Assembly: GCA_965246765.1 (NCBI GenBank)
Contig: CBDFFJ010000005.1
Span: forward strand, 310,001-374,000
From: UBA1952 sp965246765
GTDB taxonomy: Bacteria; Bacteroidota; Bacteroidia; Chitinophagales; Chitinophagaceae
DNA length: 64,000 nucleotides
Reading direction: 5' to 3'
Position 1 is the first letter of the stretch. Each line of letters opens with the position of its first letter. Under the pieces are notes generated by a model. The model searched no databases, had not been told where the DNA came from, and saw only the letters and a list, made by a program, of their open reading frames with translations. Both the position numbers and the translations under genes were made by a program. Positions 25,500 through 34,236 of the stretch are shown piece by piece.

Positions 25500-26375
25500 A
25501 TGAACAGGTTCAGCATAAAGGATATTGAGAACCTTACCGGCATTAAGGCCCACACAATCCGCATATGGGAGCAGCGTTATGGCATTCTGCAGCCTAAACG
25601 GACAACTACCAACATCCGTTATTATGACGCCTCCGACCTGAAATCGGCGCTGCGCATCTCCATGCTCAACAATTTCGGCTACAAAATTTCGCGCATCCAT
25701 CAGATGACGGACAGCGACATGGATGGCCTGATTCAGAAGATATCGGACGCCGATTTTAAACTCCAGGTACTGACAAATGATTTGCTGGAAGCGGCGCTGG
25801 CTATGGATATGCCCCGTTTTGAGACGCTGATCAACAACCATGTCCGCAGGTTTGGCATTGAGGCTGCGGTGGAGGGGCTCATCTTTCATTTTCTGGAGAA
25901 AATCGGCATTATGTGGGTGGCAAACCACCTTGCACCCGCGCAGGAGCACCTTGCCAGCAATGTACTGTACCGCAAGCTTGCCGTGGCTATAGATGCCCTG
26001 CCGCAACCCGCTGAGGGCGCGAAAGTGCTGCTGTTTCTTCCGGAGGGCGAGGTGCATGAGATGGCGCTGATGTATGTGCACTACCTGCTGCGCAAAAGCG
26101 GCAAAATTGCCATATACCTCGGCCCTGATACCCCTTTGAAGGAGGTGGCAGCCGTGTGTGAAATAATGAAGCCGGACTACGTCTATACCCACCTGACCGC
26201 CATAGCAAAAGACTGGGATCCTGCGCGGTACCTGAAGAAGTTCACGGAAACTCTGCAAGGCGTGAACCTTCTGGTTTCGGGCGGCATGGCGCACAAAAAA
26301 GCCGCACCCGCCGCAAAGAATGTGCGGTTTCTCTTGTCGCTCACTGAAGTCAAAGACGCCATTACAAACTTGTAG
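25500..26375 (+). CDS. MerR-family regulator with B12-binding domain, CarH/LitR-like
   Basis: 291 residues from ATG 25500; an in-frame ATG 24 bp upstream is possible, but MNRFSIKDIENLTGIKAHTI is the usual family start. Residues 1-70 are a MerR winged-helix DNA-binding domain (IRIWEQRYGILQPKRTTTNIRYYD). The middle is a four-helix bundle holding W-x9-EH (Trp about 139: W VANHLAPAQ EH), the motif that in CarH contacts the upper ligand of adenosylcobalamin. A Rossmann-type cobalamin domain follows with PEGEVHEMAL, where the His is the expected cobalt ligand (E-x-H in place of D-x-H). In characterised relatives the protein represses carotenoid genes in the dark and releases DNA in light. Position before crtI/crtB fits. 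Confidence 0.88.
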   Translation: MNRFSIKDIENLTGIKAHTIRIWEQRYGILQPKRTTTNIRYYDASDLKSALRISMLNNFGYKISRIHQMTDSDMDGLIQKISDADFKLQVLTNDLLEAALAMDMPRFETLINNHVRRFGIEAAVEGLIFHFLEKIGIMWVANHLAPAQEHLASNVLYRKLAVAIDALPQPAEGAKVLLFLPEGEVHEMALMYVHYLLRKSGKIAIYLGPDTPLKEVAAVCEIMKPDYVYTHLTAIAKDWDPARYLKKFTETLQGVNLLVSGGMAHKKAAPAAKNVRFLLSLTEVKDAITNL

Positions 26376-26502
26376 CGCAGCGCATTTCTCTTCATGCAAG
26401 ACGGCGCTCATCAGCCGGGCTCGTTATGACACAGATGTAAACCGACGCACATTGGCGGCATAGTCAAAACCAATGCGCAAATCTGTTCACGGCATTGTTT
26501 TT

Positions 26503-26535
26503 CTGTTTAATCTTGTGATATCAAAAGTTAAACAG
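26503..26535. promoter_or_regulatory. Candidate operator upstream of the sigma factor gene
   Basis: Perfect inverted repeat CTGTTTAA (26503-26510) and TTAAACAG (26528-26535), 17 bases apart, ending just before ATG 26537. A dyad overlapping the start region is what a repressor such as the neighbouring MerR-type protein would bind. A -7-like TAATCTTG overlaps the left arm. Binding is inferred only. Confidence 0.45.
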
Positions 26536-26536
26536 A

Positions 26537-27034
26537 ATGCCCGTTTCCGGATTTGAAGGCCTGCTTATAAGTCACCGCGATTATCTTCAGCCGTTTGCGG
26601 TTTCCCTGACACGGGATGCGGACGATGCCGCGGATTTGTGCCAGGAAACAATGCTACGCGCGTTGCTCTACCGCGACAAGTACACCACCGGCACCAATCT
26701 GAAAGCCTGGCTGTACACAATCATGCGGAATACGTTCATCAACGGGTATCGCCGCGGTAAGCGCATGGTCAAGATTGCGCATCCCGATGGCGTTGAAGTA
26801 GCATTTGAGGCGGCAGGCATGGCGGCAAGAAATGAGGGCTATGGCAGGCTGCAGGCAAGAGAGATCGGGAAGGCGCTTGAAGAAATTCCGCACGTTTTCC
26901 GCATCTCATTTGAGCTCTACTATATCGGATACAAGTATGCGGAAATAGCGGAGCTGCTCGGCGAGCCTCTGGGCACAATAAAAAGCCGCATTCACTTTGC
27001 CCGCAAGGCGCTTGCGTCCAGGCTTGAGCGCTGA
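26537..27034 (+). CDS. ECF-type RNA polymerase sigma factor
   Basis: 165 residues. Region 2 is seen in LTRDADDAADLCQETMLRAL and LKAWLYTIMRNTFINGYRRG (regions 2.3-2.4). Region 4 follows in FELYYIGYKYAEIAELLGEP and GTIKSRIHFARKAL (helix-turn-helix). No anti-sigma gene is adjacent. It lies between the CarH-like regulator and crtI, all in one direction. The simplest reading is that the regulator controls this sigma factor, which then drives the carotenoid genes. This parallels light-inducible ECF factors in other carotenogenic bacteria. Confidence 0.9.
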   Translation: MPVSGFEGLLISHRDYLQPFAVSLTRDADDAADLCQETMLRALLYRDKYTTGTNLKAWLYTIMRNTFINGYRRGKRMVKIAHPDGVEVAFEAAGMAARNEGYGRLQAREIGKALEEIPHVFRISFELYYIGYKYAEIAELLGEPLGTIKSRIHFARKALASRLER

Positions 27035-27090
27035 TGGCGCAGTATCTTCCATTCAAGCTATATTCTGATTTGCGCCCGTATTTTTAAGCA

Positions 27091-28590
27091 ATGACATCCG
27101 GAAAGAAGAAGGCCATAGTGCTTGGCGCCGGATTCGCAGGTATGTCGGCAGCCTGCTTCCTTGCGAAGGCAGGACTGGATGTGCGCGTACTGGAAAAGAA
27201 CGATGGCCCCGGCGGACGGGCGCGCAGCTTCTCAGCGCAGGGATTTACGTGGGACATGGGTCCCTCCTGGTATTGGATGCCGGACGTCTTTGAAAAGTTC
27301 TTTGCAAAGTTCCAAAAGACGCCTGCCGACTATTACGAGCTTAAAAGGCTGGATCCCTCTTACAACGTAGTGTGGAAAGACGAGTCGGTGGCGATACCTG
27401 CCGGGCAGGCTGAGCTGGAAGCGCTCTTTGAGCGTTATGAGCCGGGCTGCGGGCTGCGGCTAAGGCGCTTTCTGCAGCAAAGCGGCCGTAAATACAACGC
27501 CGCGATGGAGCAGCTTGTGTATCAGCCAGGACTCTCGCTGACAGAATTTATGACGACAGACGTATTGCGCGCGCTGTTCAGCATGGACCTGCTGCAATCG
27601 GTCAGGAAGCATGTCCGCCGCTACTTCACGCATCCAAAGCTGCTGCAGCTTGTTGAATTTCCCATTTTGTTTCTGGGTGCGCTCCCCGAAAACACGCCGG
27701 CGCTTTACACCCTGATGAACTATGCCGACATGGCGCTCGGCACCTGGTATCCGATGGGCGGCATGGGAAAAATTGCTGAAGCAATGCACCGGCTGGCCAC
27801 TTCGCTGGGGGTGAAATTCTCCTTCGGCGAGCCTGCGCAATCGTTTGCATTTTCCGGGCCGGCCCTGACGGGTGTAGAAACGGCGCACGGCAGTTATGAA
27901 GCCGACATAGTGGTCGCTGCCTGCGATTATCACCATGCGGAAAGTCTGTTACCGGGTTCATTACGTAATTATTCCAGCAAGTACTGGGCATCGCGCAGCA
28001 TGGCGCCCTCTTCCCTGCTCTACTATATCGGCGTGAACAAGAAATTGCCCGGCCTCCGGCACCACAACCTGTTTTTTGATGCGCCCTTTGAGGCGCACGC
28101 GGCGGCCCTCTACGAGCACCCGGAGTGGCCTTCCGATCCGCTCATGTATGTATGCGCTCCTTCAAAAACGGACCCGGACGTGGCGCCGGCAGGCAGCGAA
28201 AACCTCTTTATCCTGATACCGGTTGCACCCGGGCTTCAAGAGCAGGAGCACATCCGGGCTGCTTATCTGGACATTGCTTTAGGACGCATAGAAAAGCAAA
28301 CCGGAGTGCCTTTCCGGCAAGACATTGTTTATCAGAAAAGCTATGCCGGCTCCGATTTCATAAACGATTACAACGCATTCAGGGGCAATGCCTATGGCCT
28401 TGCAAATACCTTGCGGCAGACAGCGCTTCTGAAACCTTCCATACGCAACAAAAAGCTGGACAACCTGTTTTATGCCGGACAGCTCACAGTGCCCGGACCC
28501 GGGGTGCCGCCAGCAATCATCTCGGGAGAAATTGTTGCGACCTGCGCGCTGAAACAACTGAACCTCCACACAAAAAACAGTAGCTGCTGA
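27091..28590 (+). CDS. crtI: Phytoene desaturase
   Basis: 499 residues, membrane-associated FAD flavoprotein that introduces double bonds into phytoene. N-terminal dinucleotide fold AIVLGAGFAGMSAACFLAKA, with EKNDGPGGRARSFSAQGFTW and DMGPSWYWMP typical for the CrtI family. The C-terminal FYAGQLTVPGPGVPPAIISG is the carotenoid-desaturase signature. Starts at ATG 27091 with TATTTTTA just upstream. The stop is directly abutted by the crtB start, so the two are translationally coupled. The number of desaturation steps cannot be told from sequence. Confidence 0.94.
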   Translation: MTSGKKKAIVLGAGFAGMSAACFLAKAGLDVRVLEKNDGPGGRARSFSAQGFTWDMGPSWYWMPDVFEKFFAKFQKTPADYYELKRLDPSYNVVWKDESVAIPAGQAELEALFERYEPGCGLRLRRFLQQSGRKYNAAMEQLVYQPGLSLTEFMTTDVLRALFSMDLLQSVRKHVRRYFTHPKLLQLVEFPILFLGALPENTPALYTLMNYADMALGTWYPMGGMGKIAEAMHRLATSLGVKFSFGEPAQSFAFSGPALTGVETAHGSYEADIVVAACDYHHAESLLPGSLRNYSSKYWASRSMAPSSLLYYIGVNKKLPGLRHHNLFFDAPFEAHAAALYEHPEWPSDPLMYVCAPSKTDPDVAPAGSENLFILIPVAPGLQEQEHIRAAYLDIALGRIEKQTGVPFRQDIVYQKSYAGSDFINDYNAFRGNAYGLANTLRQTALLKPSIRNKKLDNLFYAGQLTVPGPGVPPAIISGEIVATCALKQLNLHTKNSSC

Positions 28591-29430
28591 ATGATGCACC
28601 TATTTCACAAAGTAGCCTCGGGCTGCAGCGAGCTTGTGACACGCGCTTACAGTACTTCGTTCTCGTCGGCTATCCGCCTGCTGCATGCGGATCTGCGGCA
28701 GCCTATCTATGGCATTTACGGCTTTGTGCGCTTCGCGGATGAGATTGTAGATACGTTTCACGATCATGACAAGGCATCCCTGCTGGAGCGCTTTTCCGTC
28801 GAGACCTGGCGCGCGCTGGATGAAGGCATCTCGCTGAACCCGATTCTGCATTCCTTTCAGCACATAGCTCGGAAGTATAATGTCCCGGCAGAGCTGATCC
28901 GGGCGTTCCTGCACAGCATGGAGCTGGACCTGCACAAGACCGATTATGCGACTGTGCGCGAGATGGATGAATACATCTACGGCTCGGCAGAAGTGGTAGG
29001 ACTGATGTGCCTTTGCGTCTTTTGCGAGGGCGATACAGAACAGTATAGCCAGCTGAAAGATTCCGCGCGTAGCCTTGGGGCAGCTTTTCAGAAAATCAAT
29101 TTTCTCCGCGACATTCAGAGCGATTTTAAGAGCCTGAACAGAACTTACTTCCCCGGGCTAGACTACTACCGGTTTAATGAGGAAGTGAAGCGCGGGATAG
29201 AAGCCGGAATCGCGGCAGACTTTGAGGCCGCTCTTCCCGGCATCCGGCAGCTTCCGTGGAAGGCACGCTTTGGCGTCTATACAGCCTACCGCTATTATCA
29301 TAAGCTATTCGCGAAAATCAGGCGGATGCCGCCGCAGCGCGTACTGGAATCCCGCATACGCGTCTCCAACCATCAAAAACTGCTCATCGTGATGGGCGCG
29401 CAGATGCGGCACAGGCTTAACATGATCTGA
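28591..29430 (+). CDS. crtB: Phytoene synthase
   Basis: 279 residues. Condenses two geranylgeranyl diphosphates to phytoene. Trans-isoprenyl head-to-head synthase motifs: YSTSFSSAIRLL near the start, YGFVRFADEIVDTFHDHD (first Asp-rich motif), YIYGSAEVVGLM, and FQKINFLRDIQSDFKSLNRT (second Asp motif). Length is normal. Start abuts the crtI stop (TGA-ATG); a second ATG follows immediately (28594). Confidence 0.93.
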   Translation: MMHLFHKVASGCSELVTRAYSTSFSSAIRLLHADLRQPIYGIYGFVRFADEIVDTFHDHDKASLLERFSVETWRALDEGISLNPILHSFQHIARKYNVPAELIRAFLHSMELDLHKTDYATVREMDEYIYGSAEVVGLMCLCVFCEGDTEQYSQLKDSARSLGAAFQKINFLRDIQSDFKSLNRTYFPGLDYYRFNEEVKRGIEAGIAADFEAALPGIRQLPWKARFGVYTAYRYYHKLFAKIRRMPPQRVLESRIRVSNHQKLLIVMGAQMRHRLNMI

Positions 29431-29479
29431 TTATAAAACGGCGGTTTCTTTGCCGCCACTATTGATGCATCCCGCCCCA

Positions 29480-30019
29480 ATGATAATTCAACGAGAGACC
29501 GTCATATTGGTTGATGAGCAGGACAAGTGCATCGGGACCGCGGGCAAAATAGCCGTACATCGCACCGGGGCGCTGCACCGCGCGCTGAGCATTTTTATCA
29601 CCAATAGCCGCGGCGAGATGCTGCTGCAGCAACGGGCGGAAGATAAATACCACAGCGGCGGACTCTGGACAAATGCCTGCTGCTCGCACCCCACGCCGGA
29701 CGAGCCTACTGAAATGGCCGCATCCAGAAGGCTGCGCGAGGAGCTGGGTATTGATACGGCCCTGATGCCCGTTACCAAGCTTCGGTACTACGCGGCTGTC
29801 TCCGGCGATTTGGTGGAGCATGAGTATGATCATATCTACACCGGCCAATGGGATGGCGATGTCCTGCCTGCGCCGGAAGAGGTGAAAGCGCATCGCTGGG
29901 TTTCGCTTGCCAGGTTAAATGACTGGATGTCTTCTGAACCCCATTCCTTTACCGCATGGTTTCCCATCCTGCTCAAGGCATGGCAGAATGCAATGAACGC
30001 CCAGGCTCTGCCTGTATGA
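29480..30019 (+). CDS. idi: Isopentenyl-diphosphate delta-isomerase, type I
   Basis: 179 residues from ATG 29480; an upstream ATG (29465) would add five residues. A Nudix-fold isomerase that interconverts IPP and DMAPP. Visible: HRALSIFITNSRGEMLLQQR, YHSGGLWTNACCSHP with the catalytic Cys, a Nudix-like helix (AASRRLREELGID), and HEYDHIYTGQ with the catalytic Glu region. It balances precursor supply for crtB in the same operon, 49 bp after crtB. The GGCGG/CCGCC hairpin at 29440-29457 lies in that gap. Confidence 0.93.
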   Translation: MIIQRETVILVDEQDKCIGTAGKIAVHRTGALHRALSIFITNSRGEMLLQQRAEDKYHSGGLWTNACCSHPTPDEPTEMAASRRLREELGIDTALMPVTKLRYYAAVSGDLVEHEYDHIYTGQWDGDVLPAPEEVKAHRWVSLARLNDWMSSEPHSFTAWFPILLKAWQNAMNAQALPV

Positions 30020-30057
30020 TTTAAGTTATTAGCCACAGGTATGCTGAATGTCTGAAC

Positions 30058-31533
30058 ATGCCTAAGAAAAACGTAGCCGTCGTCGGATCCGGAGTCGCGG
30101 GGCTTGCATGTGCGGCCCGGCTGGCGGCAAGCGGGTTTTCTGTAACCATCTTTGAGCAGAATAATGCTGTGGGCGGTAAGCTGGGACTATTGCAGGACAG
30201 TGGCTATTCATGGGACACAGGCCCGTCGCTTTTTACGCAGCCACACCTTATGAGGGCACTCTTCACAGACTGTGGCCGGAAGCTGGAAGACTTCTTTTCC
30301 TATCGTGCGCTGAAGGAAGGAACTCAATATTTCTGGGAAGACGGCACAAGACTACATGCAGCTCCTGCACGGAATACATTACTTGCAAATGTTGGCAAGG
30401 CCTTTAATATTCCCACGGATGCCCTGCGGCAATACTTGGATGATGCCGGGGAGTCATATCACAAGATCGCCGGCCTCTTTTTGGACAGGCCGATCCACCG
30501 CCTGTCCGCCTGGGACCTTTCCGGCCTGCTGCCGGCCCTGGAGGCATTGAAGCCCGCTTACCTTACCCGGTCCTTGCACAGCTACAACCTGTCGCGCCTG
30601 GCGCATCCCGCGCTTGTGCAGATGATGGACCGCATGGCTACCTACAACGGCTCTGATCCATATCAATGCCCGGCGATGCTGAGCACCATTGCGCATCTGG
30701 AGTTTAATGAAGGCGTATGGTATGCCGAAGGGGGAATGATTTCTATTCCTGCGGCGCTACGCAGGCTTTGCGAGTCGCTTGGCGTCACTTTTCAGACCGG
30801 CGCTAGCGTTACGCGCATACTTTTAAAAGATAAGCAGGTGATTGGCGCAGTTGCCGGCGGAGCGGAAGCGCCCACGGATGCGGTAATAAGCAACAGCGAT
30901 GTATTCTTCACCTACCGCGACCTGCTGGGAGACGCGGAGGCGGCAAAACGCATAGCCCGCCAGGAGCGGAGCAGCAGCGGGGTTATCTTCTATTGGGGCA
31001 TTGGTAAAACATTCCCGGAGCTTAGATTGCATAACGTCTTTTTCAGCGCAGACTACGAGGGCGAGTTCCGGGCTATTTTCAGAGACGGCACGGTCTCCGC
31101 AGATCCGACGGTATATGTAAACATCACGTCCCGGCAGGAGGCTTCCCACGCTCCGCCGGGCTGCGAAAACTGGTTTGTGTTGGTCAATGCGCCGGCGCAA
31201 TTGCTGTCAGAAGCTGCGGTTGCCGGCTTGCGCACGAGCGTGCTTGATAAGCTGTCCCGCCTGCTTGGCACAGACATCTCAGCGCTGATCCGGTGTGAAC
31301 ATGTGATTGATCCCGCCGGCATCCAGGCGGGCAGCGGCTCCTTTATGGGAGCCCTTTACGGCACGGCATCCAACTCCCTTATGGCTGCCTTTAACCGGCA
31401 TCCGAACTATTCAAAAAAATACCGCGGATTGTTTTTTGCCGGCGGCACGGTGCATCCAGGCGGCGGCATTCCGCTTTGCCTGCGTTCGGGGAAGCTTGCG
31501 GCAGATGCTGCTGCGGCCTATCTCGCCTCGTAG
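30058..31533 (+). CDS. crtD: Carotenoid desaturase of the CrtD/CrtI family
   Basis: 491 residues, paralogous to crtI. VAVVGSGVAGLACAARLAAS at the N-terminus, then GGKLGLLQDSGYSWDTGPSL, and the signature FFAGGTVHPGGGIPLCLRSG at the C-terminus. That ending is typical of CrtD-type 3,4-desaturases acting on hydroxylated carotenoids in Bacteroidota. Being the second desaturase in the cluster supports this, although no crtC/cruF hydratase, cyclase or hydroxylase gene is in the window. The 3' end overlaps the convergent beta-helix gene by 16 bp. Confidence 0.78.
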   Translation: MPKKNVAVVGSGVAGLACAARLAASGFSVTIFEQNNAVGGKLGLLQDSGYSWDTGPSLFTQPHLMRALFTDCGRKLEDFFSYRALKEGTQYFWEDGTRLHAAPARNTLLANVGKAFNIPTDALRQYLDDAGESYHKIAGLFLDRPIHRLSAWDLSGLLPALEALKPAYLTRSLHSYNLSRLAHPALVQMMDRMATYNGSDPYQCPAMLSTIAHLEFNEGVWYAEGGMISIPAALRRLCESLGVTFQTGASVTRILLKDKQVIGAVAGGAEAPTDAVISNSDVFFTYRDLLGDAEAAKRIARQERSSSGVIFYWGIGKTFPELRLHNVFFSADYEGEFRAIFRDGTVSADPTVYVNITSRQEASHAPPGCENWFVLVNAPAQLLSEAAVAGLRTSVLDKLSRLLGTDISALIRCEHVIDPAGIQAGSGSFMGALYGTASNSLMAAFNRHPNYSKKYRGLFFAGGTVHPGGGIPLCLRSGKLAADAAAAYLAS

Positions 31534-32993
31534 CATCCTACATCCGGAGGCACGCCCCGGTTGTTTTCTTCCAGATCTCTGTCCAGGCCGGGCAGGGCCA
31601 TCGCCATATCTATCAGCACGGAGGCTGAAGAAGGGTGATAATCGTTTCTTGCAGCATTTCGGAACAGGGAATCATAAGCAGCGCCTGTTGTCAGATACCG
31701 TACCGTCTGGTCCTGCTGTACCCAGGGCCGTGTCTTAGCCGCGTCTGCTTTCAGGAAGCAGTTTGAAAGCTTCAGGGATGCTTTTGTGCCGTCTTCGTCT
31801 GTGCTGTCGGCTACAAATTCGTTTTCCAGCGATCCGGATATTACGCAATTGCGCACCGTCACGTTCAGGTTGCCAAGCAGTGGCTTCTGGCCTTGTCTCG
31901 GGTAGTAGTTCAGGAAAATAGCCACCGGGTTGTCGTTGTGCGCAACCTTGTTGTTTCCGTAGGTTGTAATGGTGCAATAGTCCAGGTTGTAGGTGCCTCC
32001 CTGTACAAGCGCCAGCGCACTTGCGCCGCAGGAGTGGATAAGGCAGTTGCGCATGTTGATGCTACCCGCGAATGCCAGAAGGCCGTATCCGATTGAGTTT
32101 TCAAGAATGACCTTGTCCAGCGTCAATTGTGCAATGCCGGGCCGGGAAGATGAATCGGGCTCTACCTGAATTAAGGCTGGCGGCGTGCCTTGCGCAGCAT
32201 TGCCGCCGTTGCGCAGTATGACGTGGGTCAGCTCACTGCCGGTGCTATGACGAGTAAAGTAAATGCCGCCCCACTCGCCAGGATATCCTTCGTAGCCGAA
32301 ATAAGCCCGGTCCAGGCGATCTCCCTGAAAGATGATGCTGTCCTGCTTTGTACCTGTCGCCTTAAGCGTGCCGTCTATAAAAAGGCGCGCATTGGCGTGC
32401 ATATATATGCGGCAGCCCGCCGGGATGGTCAGTGTTCGGCCGCTGTCAACTACCGCCGCGCCGAAAATGACATAAGGCTTGTCGGTGAGCCAGGGCAAGG
32501 AAGTATCCAGCAGGCTGTCGGTGATATAATGCGCATTTTGACCGAATGCAATCATGGGAACGGAGAAGTCGCTCCCGTTGAGCGTTGCTATAAGCCTGTC
32601 CTCTATTATAAAAGGCGTGTTAGCGTTTGTAGGATCTACTTTTACGGTAGCAAATACATAGATGCTGTCGTTGGCCGCTATCTCAATATTGCTGGCTGCA
32701 CTTCCCTCGCGCCCGTCCACATTAAGGTGAAAAAACGAGGCGCTTCCATTGCCCAGCCTTACAGACGACAGCACGACGCGCTGATCCTGCGGATTAAAAA
32801 TCTTAACGCCCACCGTTGCGGAGCCTAATGCGGTAAAAACGGTATCAAAAGCAACTGTGTCTGTAGAGAACCTGAGCTCGCCGCCATTGGAAAGAAGCTT
32901 GTCTTTTTTACACGATGCGCTGCTAAGCCATATTGCGCCGAAGAAGGCTGCAACAAGGGCGTATAATAGAAATCCGTGAGAGAGAAACCGCAT
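31518..32993 (-). CDS. Right-handed parallel beta-helix lipoprotein
   Basis: 491 residues. The N-terminal signal ends in a lipobox (LSSASC), so the product should be lipid anchored. Residues about 40-130 look like an Ig-like module (FDTVFTALGSATVGVKIFNP). The rest has rung-like repeats ending in NCLIHSCGASAL, NLDYCTITTYGNN and TVRNCVISGSL, characteristic of parallel beta-helix proteins. The end, LEENNRGVPPDVGCYE, is a common terminal sequence in this group. Likely surface or periplasmic, possibly polysaccharide interacting; no catalytic residues identified. Confidence 0.82.
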   Translation of the reverse strand: MRFLSHGFLLYALVAAFFGAIWLSSASCKKDKLLSNGGELRFSTDTVAFDTVFTALGSATVGVKIFNPQDQRVVLSSVRLGNGSASFFHLNVDGREGSAASNIEIAANDSIYVFATVKVDPTNANTPFIIEDRLIATLNGSDFSVPMIAFGQNAHYITDSLLDTSLPWLTDKPYVIFGAAVVDSGRTLTIPAGCRIYMHANARLFIDGTLKATGTKQDSIIFQGDRLDRAYFGYEGYPGEWGGIYFTRHSTGSELTHVILRNGGNAAQGTPPALIQVEPDSSSRPGIAQLTLDKVILENSIGYGLLAFAGSINMRNCLIHSCGASALALVQGGTYNLDYCTITTYGNNKVAHNDNPVAIFLNYYPRQGQKPLLGNLNVTVRNCVISGSLENEFVADSTDEDGTKASLKLSNCFLKADAAKTRPWVQQDQTVRYLTTGAAYDSLFRNAARNDYHPSSASVLIDMAMALPGLDRDLEENNRGVPPDVGCYEAR

Positions 32994-33115
32994 CAGGCGA
33001 CTAAGTTATGTTACGTAGTGCCCTTAACGGGCGGCACGTGCGCTTATTGTGAAAAGAAGGTGCCGGGTACGACACATTGACATCCTTTCGCCATCACTGC
33101 ACGGAGGCCCCGGCT

Positions 33116-33123
33116 TACATTTG
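33116..33123 (+). promoter_or_regulatory. -7 box of the SAM hydrolase-type gene
   Basis: TACATTTG matches TAnnTTTG exactly and lies 9 bases before ATG 33133, which supports that start over the longer frame from 33049. Confidence 0.5.
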
Positions 33124-33132
33124 CGCGCCGCT

Positions 33133-33927
33133 ATGCCACCCATTACATTGCTCTCCGATTTTGGCCCGCAGGATGCTTCCGTGGCCATAGCCAAGGGCAT
33201 ACTGATGCAGCATGTGCCGGGAGTGCCGATAGTGGATATTTCCCATCTTGTAGAGACCTTTAATATCCAGCAGGCCGCTTATTTATTACTTTCTGCGTAC
33301 CATAATTTCCCGAAGGGTACCTGCCATGTCCTGCTTTTTGACGTCTTCAGCGAATCGCGGCCGCGCCTGCTGCTGTGTGAGCACGAGGGTCATTACCTGC
33401 TTGCGCCCGACAATGGCGTGCTCTCACTTGCCTTTGGCGATAAGCTCAGTAATGTGTGGCATTGCTACGAGCTTGGCTTAAACGGCACATTTGAGGATTG
33501 GCTGCAGAGCATCGGGCGGGTTGCGGCTCAGCTTCAAACCTATGCGCCGGGCGACTTGCAGTTCCGGGGCTGTGAGTTGAAGGTGGCGCTGCAGCACTGG
33601 CAGCCGATCGTGATTGGCGACACCGCCGAGTGTCACGTCATACATATTGACCGCTACGAAAACGTTGTGATTAATATGACGCGCCAGCAGTTCGATGAAA
33701 TTGGCCAGGGAAGGCCTTTCCGTATCCGTTTTATGCGGGATGAGGAGCTTACGCAGCTCAGTACCCACTTCTACAATGTAAATGAGGGCCAAAAGCTCTG
33801 CCGCTTTAACGCGACCGGCTTTCTGGAAATCTGCATTAACCGTGGTAAGGCAGCGTCTCTGTTTGGCTTCAAGCTGCACCGCGAAAAGCATTTTATCTAC
33901 AATACCATCAAGGTCTATTTCGGATGA
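33133..33927 (+). CDS. SAM hydrolase/hydroxide adenosyltransferase family (DUF62)
   Basis: 264 residues. N-terminal ITLLSDFGPQDASVAIAKGI is the family start (DFG and Asp of the SAM site), then IVDISHLVETFNIQQAAYLL, YLLAPDNGVLSLAF and YENVVINMTRQQF. The family cleaves S-adenosyl-L-methionine to adenosine and methionine using water and shares a fold with fluorinase. The usual DPGVG motif is replaced here by LFDVFSESRPR, so activity may differ. The start codon follows a good promoter box. Its stop overlaps the start of the next gene (ATGA), so they are coupled. Confidence 0.82.
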   Translation: MPPITLLSDFGPQDASVAIAKGILMQHVPGVPIVDISHLVETFNIQQAAYLLLSAYHNFPKGTCHVLLFDVFSESRPRLLLCEHEGHYLLAPDNGVLSLAFGDKLSNVWHCYELGLNGTFEDWLQSIGRVAAQLQTYAPGDLQFRGCELKVALQHWQPIVIGDTAECHVIHIDRYENVVINMTRQQFDEIGQGRPFRIRFMRDEELTQLSTHFYNVNEGQKLCRFNATGFLEICINRGKAASLFGFKLHREKHFIYNTIKVYFG

Positions 33928-34220
33928 TCATTCGCGTCGTTCAGATGACCTTCCGGGAGGCGGAGGTTGCTTCCTTTCTTGCTTTGTTTGAAGCGCGCAA
34001 AAGGGATATCCGCCATTTTAAAGGCTGCCTGCATCTGGAGCTCTGGCGGGATGCGCACAACCCGGCGGTCTTTTTCACCTACAGCCATTGGGAAAACGAG
34101 CCTGCTCTTGATCATTATCGCTTCTCCCTGTTCTTCAGAGAAACCTGGTCGCTTACCAAGGCACTGTTTGCGCTGCCGCCGCAGGCCTGGAGCATAGGTC
34201 AATCATCTCTTGTAGCGTAG
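33924..34220 (+). CDS. Antibiotic biosynthesis monooxygenase (ABM) domain protein
   Basis: 98 residues, ferredoxin-like fold of the ABM family. IIRVVQMTFREAEVASFLAL, then a DIRHFKGCLHLELWRD turn, FFTYSHWENEPALDHYR and FFRETW. These small dimeric cytoplasmic proteins include quinol monooxygenases and haem-degrading enzymes, but many have no known reaction. Overlaps the SAM-hydrolase-type gene by 4 bp, so the two form an operon. Confidence 0.82.
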   Translation: MIIRVVQMTFREAEVASFLALFEARKRDIRHFKGCLHLELWRDAHNPAVFFTYSHWENEPALDHYRFSLFFRETWSLTKALFALPPQAWSIGQSSLVA

Positions 34221-34236
34221 TGCTCCTGAAAGTGCG

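Noticed and set aside
33049..33132. Upstream start for the SAM hydrolase-type gene
   Set aside because: The added residues are basic and non-conserved, and the exact TAnnTTTG box at 33116 lies within them.
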